This document shows, in pieces, positions 51,962-61,715 of a stretch of 64,000 nucleotides of DNA. Within the stretch, counting starts at the first letter, position 1. Every line of letters begins with the position of its first letter. The notes beneath the pieces are model-generated. The model did no database searches, had not been told where the DNA came from, and was given only the letters and a program-made list of their open reading frames with translations. A program made the translations under genes and the position numbers. The DNA is from Cyclobacterium plantarum (lineage in GTDB: Bacteria > Bacteroidota > Bacteroidia > Cytophagales > Cyclobacteriaceae), in assembly GCF_011290685.1 (NCBI RefSeq), contig NZ_JAANYN010000004.1, forward strand, positions 1 through 64,000, read 5' to 3'.

Positions 51962-54199
51962 TTATAAGTCTATAGGTTGAGAGGCAGGAAGATGGTATTC
52001 CTTCCCCTGATAATTCAGGATTACTTCCCTGTCTGCTTCTGCCCGGATCACTTTGTTGTTTTCCAGCTGAAGCACAAATTGGCAGCTGGTATTGAAGCTT
52101 ACATCGGCTACGCCATCTCCATCCAGATCCATTTCCTTGCCTTCACCTCCGGCCGCAGTGAGCCCGATATAGGATTTTTCCCCAATTTCTGCCAAGGCCG
52201 TGGAAAAGCCACCTTCAGTCCAGGAAAAGGAGGCCAGCAAATCTTTCGCATCGGGATTTTCTGGGGATTTGGGATAAACCATCAGGTCTACTGAAGGTTC
52301 CTCGCTTTCAAACCTTACCGGCTTAAGCCAGCCATAGGTGCTTCGGATGGCCTCCGCATCGGAATGGATCTGTGCCTCCTTGTTCAGGCTGATAAAATAC
52401 TGCCGGTCTCCATCCTGCTCGAATCCGGTATAAACCATCTTTTCGTTCACTCCGGTTTGGAGCGGTCTTCCGTCATTTTCCAGAAGGGGTACGGTCAGGC
52501 CGTAGGGTAAGGATTGAGGACTGCTCAGACGACTTACGACCAGATCAGGAGTGACGGTAAAATGTTGTTTGAAATAAGGGCCACCCCTGCCGGTGACATA
52601 GGAATAATGCAAGGTGAATTTAACCAACAGGGGATGAACAAAGTGTATTTCGGGTATGGCCTGATAATTGGCCGCCAGATCAGCGATCCTAACCCAATGG
52701 TCCCTTTCCACCCATTCCGGTCCGAATGTCACCCCGCTTAATCTCCTGTAAGTGTCCAGGGTATCTCCACTGCCCGTTTTCATCATGTAGCGGGTACCGG
52801 CTTTCAGGTCATGCTCCCCATCTGAAGGCCCCAGTCTGGCATCCCATCCCGATTTGCTAAACCTGATTACTCCTAAAGGGGTCCAGCTCAGGTTATACTT
52901 GGGAATGCTCGCACCACGCAGGTTGGCCACCACCTGCAGCCCCCCCGCATTGGCAAAGAAGGCTCCAAATTTATCGTCTGTTTCCAGGGCATAACCTCCA
53001 ATTTCAGTTGGAGCCGGTTCTTCTGAAATATCCGATTGCCTGCTCAACCAGGCCTCAGAAAGATGCTGGATCGTGGCTCCTGTATAGTTTCCCCATTGAC
53101 TTGCAGGTTGGTAGCCTACCCTCAATCCCGGTTCAAAATGATTTTTGGTGATATAAAAAGACCCTTCCCAGGGTTGATCAGTTCTTTGCCACCTCAAAAT
53201 ACTGTTGAAAGCCAGATTGGCTGCCCGTCTGTATTGGCCTGCCAACAGGCTATCCCCTTCACGCAGCGCATCTTCTGCCAGGCTTTCGAAAGCCAACTGG
53301 TACAGCACATCGTTGAAGATATGGTTATCCGTCCGGCCGTTGGCGGGTGCCTGCCCATCCGGGGCCTGGAGCAGCAGGCTGGTATGTGTACCTCTCCGGA
53401 TAGCAGATTTCATTTCTCCGGCAGACGGACCATCATAGCCTTCCATTACCAGACCAATCAGATTGCCCCGGCCTACCGCCTCCACAGCCAGGGATTGGGG
53501 GTCACTGCTCCAATCCTGGTATAAATTCCACTTGTCACTCATTATCCTTACACGCTGAGAAAGCTCATGCCAGGCTGTTTCGATAAAATCTACTGCCTGA
53601 TCTCTATCGACCAAACCCAATTTTACACGGCTCCATTCCCCTTTCATGGCATAGGTCCTCCAGTTATTGATCCTCCCATCAAAGTTCTGCATGACCACAG
53701 CCAGTGGTGTCTTCATGCGATCTTCCCATAATTGGTATTTATCGGAAGAAATATGGGGTCGGTAAAGCTCCAGGGCATGGGCCAAAGGGCTGATAAAGAA
53801 TTCTCCATGCTCATCGGGAATGGACTTTGTTCCCGCAGCAAAATTGCCGGTGCTGTGCTCCATGGCAAGGATGCCTGCTTCTTTTAAACCTTCTCCTCTT
53901 CCTGCTTTCAGCAATACCCCAACCGCAAAAGCAAAATAGGGGGTGGCATATTGGTGCTCCCTATTCAGGTAAGGGTCGATTATGGCCCCTGATGCATCCT
54001 GGTGTCGGGCTACAACCTGACAGGTGGCTGCAATGGCATCTAAAAAGGCAGATTTATCTTGAAGGGAGGCCTGCCAGGGTTTTGCCGTCAGGTGAAAGGG
54101 TAGTTCGGGAAGCCTTGTTTCCTGGGCATAAATCTCAGTCAGACTAAAGCAAAAAAGAGAGAACAAAAAGACAACTTTATACCAAAGATATTTTTTCAT
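51962..54199 (-). CDS. secreted toroid/beta-sandwich polysaccharide lyase-like protein
   Basis: A 745-residue exported protein, signal peptide ending IYAQ. The N-terminal 400 residues are helix-rich, as in an (alpha/alpha) toroid (QDASGAIIDPYLNREHQYATPYFAFAVGVLL, then NWRTYAMKGEWSRVKLGLVD and ANGRTDNHIFNDVLYQLAFE). The rest is beta-rich (GGYALETDDKFGAFFANAGGLQ, VRFESEEPSVDLMVYPKSPE). This build occurs in several polysaccharide lyase families, but I cannot assign one. It is 27 nt downstream of the three-module lyase gene on the same strand, so the two are probably cotranscribed and act on one polysaccharide. Confidence 0.62.
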   Translation of the reverse strand: MKKYLWYKVVFLFSLFCFSLTEIYAQETRLPELPFHLTAKPWQASLQDKSAFLDAIAATCQVVARHQDASGAIIDPYLNREHQYATPYFAFAVGVLLKAGRGEGLKEAGILAMEHSTGNFAAGTKSIPDEHGEFFISPLAHALELYRPHISSDKYQLWEDRMKTPLAVVMQNFDGRINNWRTYAMKGEWSRVKLGLVDRDQAVDFIETAWHELSQRVRIMSDKWNLYQDWSSDPQSLAVEAVGRGNLIGLVMEGYDGPSAGEMKSAIRRGTHTSLLLQAPDGQAPANGRTDNHIFNDVLYQLAFESLAEDALREGDSLLAGQYRRAANLAFNSILRWQRTDQPWEGSFYITKNHFEPGLRVGYQPASQWGNYTGATIQHLSEAWLSRQSDISEEPAPTEIGGYALETDDKFGAFFANAGGLQVVANLRGASIPKYNLSWTPLGVIRFSKSGWDARLGPSDGEHDLKAGTRYMMKTGSGDTLDTYRRLSGVTFGPEWVERDHWVRIADLAANYQAIPEIHFVHPLLVKFTLHYSYVTGRGGPYFKQHFTVTPDLVVSRLSSPQSLPYGLTVPLLENDGRPLQTGVNEKMVYTGFEQDGDRQYFISLNKEAQIHSDAEAIRSTYGWLKPVRFESEEPSVDLMVYPKSPENPDAKDLLASFSWTEGGFSTALAEIGEKSYIGLTAAGGEGKEMDLDGDGVADVSFNTSCQFVLQLENNKVIRAEADREVILNYQGKEYHLPASQPIDL

Positions 54200-54226
54200 G
54201 GCTTGATTTTTTTCAGGATTTGTTTT

Positions 54227-57200
54227 TTAAAATTGAAATTGGATGACCTCACTTTTACCTTGATACTTAACGCTGAGACGCATGTTTCTGGCTCCCGGGC
54301 GGGATCCATTCAAAATTTCAACTTGTACTTCCGGCTTTTCCATTTGGTACGGAATCAGGCTGGTGATGAACCTTTTATTGCTTTTTGTTTTCTCCATCTG
54401 GAATGAAAAAGCGGGCCGGGGTTCTTTTTTTGTGTAAACAAAAGAAACCTGACCTTTCGCCTCTGCGAGTGAAAGTCCATCCTGGGAAAGGGCTTGGATA
54501 GCAAGGTTATAGCCCTGCTCAAAATTCGTATTGGCAGACAGGGTAGTGCGACTCATATCAGCTGGTCCCGGTGCCAATTGAAAATTGAGGTCCAATTGGC
54601 CTGTGGCTTTTCCTATAGCCTCATCGATAAGGATAAAAAATGACTTATTGACGAATATTACGGCCCTGCGGTGAGCCAGTTCGGGATAACTCTGGTTTTC
54701 TACTACCAGAATATCGTGTTTTTCACCCGGTTGCCAAAGTAATAATTGGGGAGCGTATGCGGCATTTGCACCATCCAGTGTAAGTGTTTGATGGACTTTT
54801 GTTTGCCGGAACCAGGACCGGTTATCAGGATCTCCACTGTAAATAAAGCTTCCTGAATCGGGGGTAAGGTTGCGTCCCCCGGCATACAGTTCAAAGGTGC
54901 CATTATCGGGTTGGCTGTGGCCGCCGCCATCAGGCCCACACTTTAAAACCATACAAATGGCTTCCTTATCCCAACTGCTTCGCATGGAATACAGGCCACT
55001 TTCCCGAAAAGCAAAAGCGGTTGCATCAGGTTTTTCGCCTTGTTGACCTTCGCTGGCTACATACAGAATGTCAGGACGATCGAATAATTCGGCCCATTCC
55101 TTCAGCCGGTCGTAATATTGACCTGGCTTTCCGGTCCAGGCATCTCCAAATTGGGGCGTGGTACCGTCCGGGAAGGCAAGTTTCATGGGGACCTCAAACA
55201 TTTTTTCTATTAACCGGAGGTAATCATCAGAAAATAGGTGGCCAAGATTATTCATTTTGGCCATTTCATAACTGCGTAAAAACCAGCGGATACTGCCCAT
55301 ATGGTAACCGAAAGCCAACTCCCTTTGGAGGCCATCAGGATACACCTGGTTTTCGATTTCCTGGTTGAATCTGTTTACTGCTTCTTGTAACCAAAGCTCT
55401 GATGCTTTAAATTCTGGAAAGCTCATGGCAATAAAAGCCAGGCCTTCTGCCTCCATCAGCGCCCAATTGCTGCCTGCAGAGTATTTGCTCATGAGGTAAT
55501 CGGCATGTTCGTGGACAGCAAGCATAAAGCTTACCAGCGCTTCGGGGGTAAAGGAAGGGGAGTCCAGGAAATACTGGAAAAGGTTGGTCCACCTGTGGCC
55601 ACGGATACCCGCTTCGATGGACCTCCAGGCAAATTGATGTGCTTCATCCCTTGGGTTTTTTTCTACCCAATCCATCATTTGAAGGACCCATTCTCTGGCA
55701 TACTTTTCCTCACCTGTATGCCAATAGGCCTTTGCCATGGCTTCCCAAAAGCTCATGCGGTTCAATTGCCAAACCCATTCGTTATCACTTACGGGCCGGC
55801 TTGCCCAATCAATGTCTTCCCCCACAAAAAAGGAGGGATAGGCAGGCTGCCCCACCATAATATGGGCCAGGGCATTGTTGGCGGTTTCCATCTCCTTTTC
55901 ACTGGCTTTGAATTCCGGCTCTTTCATTTGTTGTCTGTCAACAGGGTGTTTCACTCGGTCTCTTTCTCTGTAATACTGTAGCATTTGCCGGGTGGCTACC
56001 AATGGATTGCCGGTACTATCAGGATGTTTTACCCGGATTCCCTCATCAAATTTCATTAGGGGATAAAGCTGTTGAAATTTTTGGTGGAAAGCCCGGGTGG
56101 ATTTTCCATAGACCTCATCGGATTTATTGTCTAAGGATAAGTTATATCCTATGGTTCCCTGATTTTCATCTGAATTGCGGATGCCTTCACCTCCATTATT
56201 TCTGCTCGTATTATTTTTTACCTCAAATTCATTTGTACCTGCCATCCAATGGTCCAGAAACAAGCCATGATGATCATTTCCTTCAAGGAGGTTGTTCTCC
56301 ACCAAGAGGTTTTTGGTCTCTGTGACATGAATACCATGAAGTTTGTTTCTGGCGGCTTCATTTCCACTAAGCGTAACATTCAGCCCAAAAGAAAGGTGGA
56401 TGCCGGTACCCCAGGGAGAATTACTAAACCTTCCATCGGTAACTTGAACATTTTCTACCCTTGTCAGGTGAAGGTTATGGTGCAGTCCCTTTCCGGGAAC
56501 TACATTGGAACCATTGTCGCTGAAATCACATTGGATAAGCTTTACATCTTTGGCTCCACGGATGGAAACGCCATGCTTGGTAAAGTTCCTTACCGTGACA
56601 TGAGCTAATTGGATGTTTTGCATTTGCCCTTCTTTTTCTGCCGAAAAAACCAAACCTTCCCGTCTTAAAGCCGACTGCCGGGCCCTTTTCCTCCGGCCCT
56701 GGTTGGGGTCAGTCCCGGGATCTACCGATTCAGCTCCTTCCAACACCAAATGCCGGATGACTACATTGTTTATCTCCGGGTCTTTGTTGCCCATGGTCAA
56801 TCCCGATTTGCCCTTTTCAAGGATCAATATGGTAGCTTCCCCCAGGCCTTCCAAATGGGTTTCCCCGGGGATAAGTAATGTTGATTCCAATGGGTAGACA
56901 CCTGCTTGTAAAAAAACTTTTCTTCCTGTGCCGGCCACTTGATCCAAAGCCTTCTGAATGGATTCTCCGGGGCTGACAACCAGGTCCTGCTCCTTGATAT
57001 TTTGGTCCGGATTTTTCATCGCTCCGGTAAGCGTACGGGCATTTTCCAGCGGATCATTGAAGCTTGTATGTATCGCGGAGGAGGATGGAGCCCTCTGGGA
57101 TATCAGGAAATACCAGGAAGTAGATGGCCGGGTTTTCTCAATAGCTTTACCGGAATAGGGCATCTCCATCTTTTTGATACTGGTGTAATGCTGGTAAACG

Positions 57201-58168
57201 GACTCGTAAATATCTCTGAACTCCCCCCTTCCTCTGGAAGAAATGGATCCATATACTGGTACATCCTCTCCCAGCATGTACTTTGACGTATATTCAAAGC
57301 CCAGGGCTAGCCTTCGGTCTGCCACCTGATAAAAATCCATGCCCTGGGTCCATGCTACCTGTGCCGCCTTGGCCAATTCGCCCAGGCCCAGTTGCACATG
57401 GGGCCAGTCTCTGGTGGATTCCTGGATCTGACCTGTAGGGTAAATGTATTTGGTTATGCCGCCGTTGTTAGGACCCCAGTAAAAGCGTTCGGCTGCCCGC
57501 TGAAAAATATCAGGTCTGTCGGTGAAGATGCCTATGCAAAGCATGGTATGGATCATGGCAGCATCCCAATTGCCATTGGCTTCTGTAAAAAAATCGCGGA
57601 TATAAGGATAATAAACGGTCAGCATCAGCTGTTCAAATGCTTTGATGTCTTCCTCATGCCAGTCCTCATAGGAATACCTGAGTATTTCAGCGGCGTTCAG
57701 AAAATGCTGTCCGGTCAATGCAGCAATCAACTTGGCGTCATTGTCATCAAAGTCCCACAACTTTTCTGACCAGGCAGCGAGTATGGAAATGGCTTGCTCT
57801 GCATGCGCTTTATCCCCGGAAATGTACCAAAGCAAAGCATGTCTGTAAGCTTCAATAGCACTGGCTGACAATTCGCGATGGCCCTGACCCTGCCTGCCAT
57901 AAGATCCTCTTACCACATGCGTAAAGGCTTCTGCTTCAAAATCCAGGGAAGTCTCTTCTTGCAAGCGTTGGTAGGCAGCCACCCACTGCTGTTCTCCCGA
58001 ATTTATTTTGTCCTTCATGTGGTCCAGATCGGCTTGGCTTTGGAGCATACCCGGGTGGACAAATTGCCGCGGAAATACCAGGGGAGGCTCTTCAAGGCTG
58101 TTTTGGGAAAACAAGGGTATGGCGTGAAGGAACAGAAAAAATATAAACTGTGCGGTTTTTATTTTCAT
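54227..58168 (-). CDS. three-module polysaccharide lyase: alginate-lyase-like, beta-helix, heparinase II/III-like
   Basis: A 1313-residue exported protein. Residues about 35-370 resemble the alginate_lyase toroid (HPGMLQSQADLDHMKDKINS, ASAIEAYRHALLWYISGDKAHAEQ, NGNWDAAMIHTMLCIGIF). Residues about 390-690 form a right-handed parallel beta-helix of repeated turns (ESIQKALDQVAGTGRKVFLQAGVYPLESTL, VRNFTKHGVSIRGAKDVKLI, NKLHGIHVTETKNLLVENNL). Residues about 750-1313 resemble heparinase II/III enzymes: NWALMEAEGLAFIAMSFPEF, YPDGLQRELAFGYHMGSIRW, CGPDGGGHSQPDNGTFELYAGG. Each part can by itself be a lyase or a sugar-binding module; together they suggest attack on a uronate-containing polysaccharide. 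Signal peptide ends near PLFSQ. Confidence 0.82.
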   Translation of the reverse strand: MKIKTAQFIFFLFLHAIPLFSQNSLEEPPLVFPRQFVHPGMLQSQADLDHMKDKINSGEQQWVAAYQRLQEETSLDFEAEAFTHVVRGSYGRQGQGHRELSASAIEAYRHALLWYISGDKAHAEQAISILAAWSEKLWDFDDNDAKLIAALTGQHFLNAAEILRYSYEDWHEEDIKAFEQLMLTVYYPYIRDFFTEANGNWDAAMIHTMLCIGIFTDRPDIFQRAAERFYWGPNNGGITKYIYPTGQIQESTRDWPHVQLGLGELAKAAQVAWTQGMDFYQVADRRLALGFEYTSKYMLGEDVPVYGSISSRGRGEFRDIYESVYQHYTSIKKMEMPYSGKAIEKTRPSTSWYFLISQRAPSSSAIHTSFNDPLENARTLTGAMKNPDQNIKEQDLVVSPGESIQKALDQVAGTGRKVFLQAGVYPLESTLLIPGETHLEGLGEATILILEKGKSGLTMGNKDPEINNVVIRHLVLEGAESVDPGTDPNQGRRKRARQSALRREGLVFSAEKEGQMQNIQLAHVTVRNFTKHGVSIRGAKDVKLIQCDFSDNGSNVVPGKGLHHNLHLTRVENVQVTDGRFSNSPWGTGIHLSFGLNVTLSGNEAARNKLHGIHVTETKNLLVENNLLEGNDHHGLFLDHWMAGTNEFEVKNNTSRNNGGEGIRNSDENQGTIGYNLSLDNKSDEVYGKSTRAFHQKFQQLYPLMKFDEGIRVKHPDSTGNPLVATRQMLQYYRERDRVKHPVDRQQMKEPEFKASEKEMETANNALAHIMVGQPAYPSFFVGEDIDWASRPVSDNEWVWQLNRMSFWEAMAKAYWHTGEEKYAREWVLQMMDWVEKNPRDEAHQFAWRSIEAGIRGHRWTNLFQYFLDSPSFTPEALVSFMLAVHEHADYLMSKYSAGSNWALMEAEGLAFIAMSFPEFKASELWLQEAVNRFNQEIENQVYPDGLQRELAFGYHMGSIRWFLRSYEMAKMNNLGHLFSDDYLRLIEKMFEVPMKLAFPDGTTPQFGDAWTGKPGQYYDRLKEWAELFDRPDILYVASEGQQGEKPDATAFAFRESGLYSMRSSWDKEAICMVLKCGPDGGGHSQPDNGTFELYAGGRNLTPDSGSFIYSGDPDNRSWFRQTKVHQTLTLDGANAAYAPQLLLWQPGEKHDILVVENQSYPELAHRRAVIFVNKSFFILIDEAIGKATGQLDLNFQLAPGPADMSRTTLSANTNFEQGYNLAIQALSQDGLSLAEAKGQVSFVYTKKEPRPAFSFQMEKTKSNKRFITSLIPYQMEKPEVQVEILNGSRPGARNMRLSVKYQGKSEVIQFQF

Positions 58169-58356
58169 CTATGGGTTTGGGTTTATTGGCAGATCAAAAG
58201 CCTAAAATAAACAGTTCAGCTTAGAATTGCTAAAAAAGCCATTACTGTTTGGTATACCCGCAAATCAGGAAATTCCAATCAGAAATTGTCAAGAATTAAC
58301 AGGGTATAGAAAGAGAGAATTCCTGATTTGAAACAATAAAAAATATCAATGAATAG

Positions 58357-58596
58357 TCAATAGACCCCCAAATTCAAAGTTGAACGGGCAGTTTTACCCT
58401 TCTCTGTGATTCCTTCCGCAACCACCTGATATAAACTACTTCCATCAGAAGTATAAAAGCTTACAGTGGCTTTACCCGCTTCATCCGTTTTGACACTTGG
58501 ATTCCAATAAAGGGTACTTCTGCTATCCCGGCCATCAGCTACCTGGTTCCCACCATATTTGGGTGAATAGAACTGCCTGGATTTGCTGAAACCACC
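58357..58596 (-). pseudogene. 3' fragment of a large exported protein (TonB-plug/macroglobulin-like tail)
   Basis: The minus strand encodes 79 codons ending at a stop: GGFSKSRQFYSPKYGGNQVA, then DSRSTLYWNPSVKTDEAGKA and TVSFYTSDGSSLYQVVAEGI. This text is the familiar C-terminus of long exported Bacteroidota proteins with macroglobulin/TonB-plug modules. It begins directly behind the TAG stop of the nucleoside-hydrolase-like gene, with no start codon and no upstream part. The original gene was therefore cut at that point by a deletion. The rest of the gap (58169-58356) shows nothing. Confidence 0.7.
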
Positions 58597-59621
58597 TATT
58601 GGTCCTTATATTGTTGGATTTTTTTGAACATATCTCCGAAAATTCGGTCCCGGTTTAGGTAGGTGGCCACCCTGTAGAGGTGCCGGGTATGGTCAAAACT
58701 GTAGGTAAGCCGATCGGTGAGAATTGGACTGCTCCTGATTTCCGTACTAAACCAGCCAGGATCAATGACATAGCCAATGGCAGAAATATCCCATATTACC
58801 TTGGACCAGCCAAATCCATCAGCGGGTTGGTATTCGTTAAAAATTTCCACCAGGTAATCGCCTATAGCACCCTGACCACTCAGGTAAGTTTCTACTTCGG
58901 CAACGGTAGTCAGTAAATGGGAAGTGACCGGTTGGGTAGGAATCTGAATCAAGGGCACCCCGGAGTCAAAAAGTACCTGGGAAGCGATGGGGTCCTGCAT
59001 CAGGTTAAATTCGGTGGCAGTTTTCCAATTGAGCCCCTTTCCGCCCAACCAGACTACTACAATTTTATGAATGATTTCAGGTTCCATCAGGATGGCAGAG
59101 GACACATTGGTAGGTGCTCCTAAAGTTAGCACGTACAGTGGTCCATCTGCTTGCATGGCTCTTTCCACCAGGTCTTTGGCAGCGGGACTTTCAAGGGGCT
59201 TTTCCGGGCTTTCCAAAAACGCCTCCGAACCCCGATAAACAAAATCATTACGTTCCATTCCCAATTTGTCCAGAAGGCGTTCAATTTCTTCAAAGCTTTT
59301 TTCCATACCGTCTTTTGGGCTAACAGAACGATTGTTCAGATAAGGTGCTGCATAAATGGCAGATACGTTTATGGCTTCCGGGGATAGCAGGGCATAGACT
59401 ACTGCAAATTGATCATCAATCTCGTTATAGGTATCCGTGTCTATCACTACTTCCACCTTACCTTCCGGGGCTTGCAATTGATTCAACCGAAATGCTTCCG
59501 GTAAAGTAGGGTAATCTTGAGAAAAACTGGGAGAAAGTGGTAAAAGCACAAGGAGACATAGCAACAGGAACTGACCAGAATTCTGGAAAAAATGGAAGAA
59601 AGTTTGCCGGGAGATTTTCAT
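58596..59621 (-). CDS. secreted nucleoside-hydrolase-like protein
   Basis: A 341-residue exported protein with signal peptide ending SFSQ and the nucleoside hydrolase Asp cluster in VVIDTDTYNEIDDQFAVVYAL (Asp61, 63, 69 and 70). The cluster has two more residues than the classical D-T-D-P-G-x-D-D. The GPLYVLTLGAPTNVSSAIL and EFNLMQDPIASQVLFDSGV segments are typical. Classical members cleave N-ribosides; export and company of lyases suggest a related glycosidic activity in glycan breakdown or in degrading extracellular nucleosides. Its stop codon is fused to a truncated gene at 58596. Confidence 0.85.
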   Translation of the reverse strand: MKISRQTFFHFFQNSGQFLLLCLLVLLPLSPSFSQDYPTLPEAFRLNQLQAPEGKVEVVIDTDTYNEIDDQFAVVYALLSPEAINVSAIYAAPYLNNRSVSPKDGMEKSFEEIERLLDKLGMERNDFVYRGSEAFLESPEKPLESPAAKDLVERAMQADGPLYVLTLGAPTNVSSAILMEPEIIHKIVVVWLGGKGLNWKTATEFNLMQDPIASQVLFDSGVPLIQIPTQPVTSHLLTTVAEVETYLSGQGAIGDYLVEIFNEYQPADGFGWSKVIWDISAIGYVIDPGWFSTEIRSSPILTDRLTYSFDHTRHLYRVATYLNRDRIFGDMFKKIQQYKDQ

Positions 59622-59807
59622 AAATGGATAGAGTGGATTTGGATTTCTTTTTTTAAATACCTAAAAGGTAAAAACAACCTGGTTACAATGCAACTTAATA
59701 TTATGGAAAATGAACCTGAACTTTTTGAGAATTAAGCATTAAAGCCTTTTTTATCATTTCAATTTGATGGCATCTTTTGTTATATTCCCGTTCCAAAATA
59801 TCCTTTG

Positions 59808-61715
59808 ATGAAAAAATTACTGAAGCCCGGCCTGGTACTTTTTCTTTATTCGCTGTTTTATCCTGGTTTTTCCCAGGTAGAAATGGATTCCATTAAATCG
59901 GTACCTTACCACTCGCCTGCTCCGCCTCCGGAATGGGCCTTGCTGCAAAGGCAATTAATGGATGCGCTCTATCCGGCAGCCATGGAATTCGTAAAAAAAT
60001 ACACCCATCCGGATGGAACCTTGATATGGAGGGATGAATGGCCCGGAATGGACGGATCGGATGATGGCTATGAAAGTTTTTACAATTTCCCCCTGTATTA
60101 TGCCCTGGGAGGCCCTGATGAAATAGATCCTCTTTCAAGAAAACTATGGGAAGGGGTAACCCGGCAATTCACCGAATATGGTCAGATCGTAGATGAATTT
60201 GATGCCGGCTACGATTGGATGCATCACGGGGAGGCATACACCAATTTTTACTTTTTTGGTTTGGCGGATCCCACAGATAAGAAAATGAGGCAAAGAGCCT
60301 TGAAATTTGCTGAAATGTATTTTGACGACGGTACGGAAAACTCCAATTTTGACAGTGATCTCAAAATCATCCGTTCCCCCCTTAATGGCAGTTTGGGGCC
60401 CAGAATGGTTAATACTGCGGAAGACTGGGTGACCCATAGACCCATTCTATCCAACTACCCGCTGCCTTACGATGATATCCCAAATGTCAGCTCTGGTAAA
60501 GACTGGAACAATGACGAGAAATTTGCCTATATCCTGGAAGCTTTGAACGAACGGATGATGAAAGGGGATGTTCCCCTGAACCTGGCATCCACGAGTTTGA
60601 TGTTGAATGCCTTCATGTATACCGGAGAGGAAAAATACAAGGACTGGGTACTTGATTATGTAAAAGCCTGGATGGGCAGGGTGGAAAAAAATGGAGGCAT
60701 TATTCCGGACAATGTGGGCTTATCCGGTGAGATTGGCGAGCACATGGATGGCAATTGGTGGGGTGGTTATTATGGTTGGAAATGGCCACATGGGGTAAGG
60801 AATAAATTGGAGGCCACTACCATAGGTGCTTCCAATGCCTACCTGATATCAGGAAATGACAGTTACTTGGAATTGCCCAACTCCGTTATTGATGCCATTA
60901 GCAGGGAGGCAAGGGTAGAAAATGGGAAAAAGCTTTTGCCCCACCGTTATGACCAAAGGGGCTGGTACGATTACAGGCCCTTGCAGGCCATGTATCCCAC
61001 ACATATCTGGTACATGTCCAGAAAAAAGAAAGATTGGGAAAGGGTAAAGGAGCTGTTGGATCCCGAAGAAATGAAGCAGCTGAAATACGTTAAAGGAAAG
61101 GGAGAGGAGCGAAACACGGCAACCTGGATGGGTTATTTAGAAGGAAATGTTCCAGATTATCCGGTAGACATCTTAAAGGCTACCTATCAGGAAATGCAAG
61201 ATCGACTGGGAAAAATAAGAAATGACACATCCACCCCTGATCAACAGGATGTGCACCATTGGCTGAACCTCAATCCGGTTATATTGGAGGGCCTGGTTCA
61301 AACCATGCTGGGTGCGCCCAACCATATTTATCATGGAGGCTTGTTGCATACCTCGGTCCGGTATTTTGATCCTGAAAGGCAAAGATCCGGCATCCCCCCC
61401 AATATGGCTGCCCTTGTAGAGCAAATAACAAGGGCAGGAGTATCACTTACTTTGGTTAACCTTCATCCCACGGAAACGAGAAAGGTAATTGTCCAGGCTG
61501 GTATGTTTGGAGAACACCAGATCCATAGAGTAAATCAAATCGAAAAATATCCTTACCAGTTCGATACCGTAGACCATAAATTCTTCCAGGCAGAAATAAG
61601 CCCCGGATCAGTAGTGAAGCTGGAAATAGAAATGTCCCGATTTAAAAATCCTCCCAGTTATGCTTTCCCCTGGCATGGTGAGGAGATTCCCATTTACGAA
61701 AAAGAATATGAATAA
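59808..61715 (+). CDS. secreted toroid-type glycan-processing protein
   Basis: A 635-residue exported protein, signal peptide ending GFSQ. Most of the text is helical and rich in aromatic residues, as in (alpha/alpha) toroid glycan enzymes: HPDGTLIWRDEWPGMDGSDDGYESFYNFPLYYALGG, DEFDAGYDWMHHGEAYTNFYFFG, and GEHMDGNWWGGYYGWKWPHG. The last 110 residues look beta-rich. The family is not identified; hydrolase or lyase activity on an acidic sugar is possible. It is divergent from the nucleoside-hydrolase-like gene, and its stop overlaps the next start by one base. The ATG at 59808 follows a TTG in the same frame. Confidence 0.6.
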   Translation: MKKLLKPGLVLFLYSLFYPGFSQVEMDSIKSVPYHSPAPPPEWALLQRQLMDALYPAAMEFVKKYTHPDGTLIWRDEWPGMDGSDDGYESFYNFPLYYALGGPDEIDPLSRKLWEGVTRQFTEYGQIVDEFDAGYDWMHHGEAYTNFYFFGLADPTDKKMRQRALKFAEMYFDDGTENSNFDSDLKIIRSPLNGSLGPRMVNTAEDWVTHRPILSNYPLPYDDIPNVSSGKDWNNDEKFAYILEALNERMMKGDVPLNLASTSLMLNAFMYTGEEKYKDWVLDYVKAWMGRVEKNGGIIPDNVGLSGEIGEHMDGNWWGGYYGWKWPHGVRNKLEATTIGASNAYLISGNDSYLELPNSVIDAISREARVENGKKLLPHRYDQRGWYDYRPLQAMYPTHIWYMSRKKKDWERVKELLDPEEMKQLKYVKGKGEERNTATWMGYLEGNVPDYPVDILKATYQEMQDRLGKIRNDTSTPDQQDVHHWLNLNPVILEGLVQTMLGAPNHIYHGGLLHTSVRYFDPERQRSGIPPNMAALVEQITRAGVSLTLVNLHPTETRKVIVQAGMFGEHQIHRVNQIEKYPYQFDTVDHKFFQAEISPGSVVKLEIEMSRFKNPPSYAFPWHGEEIPIYEKEYE

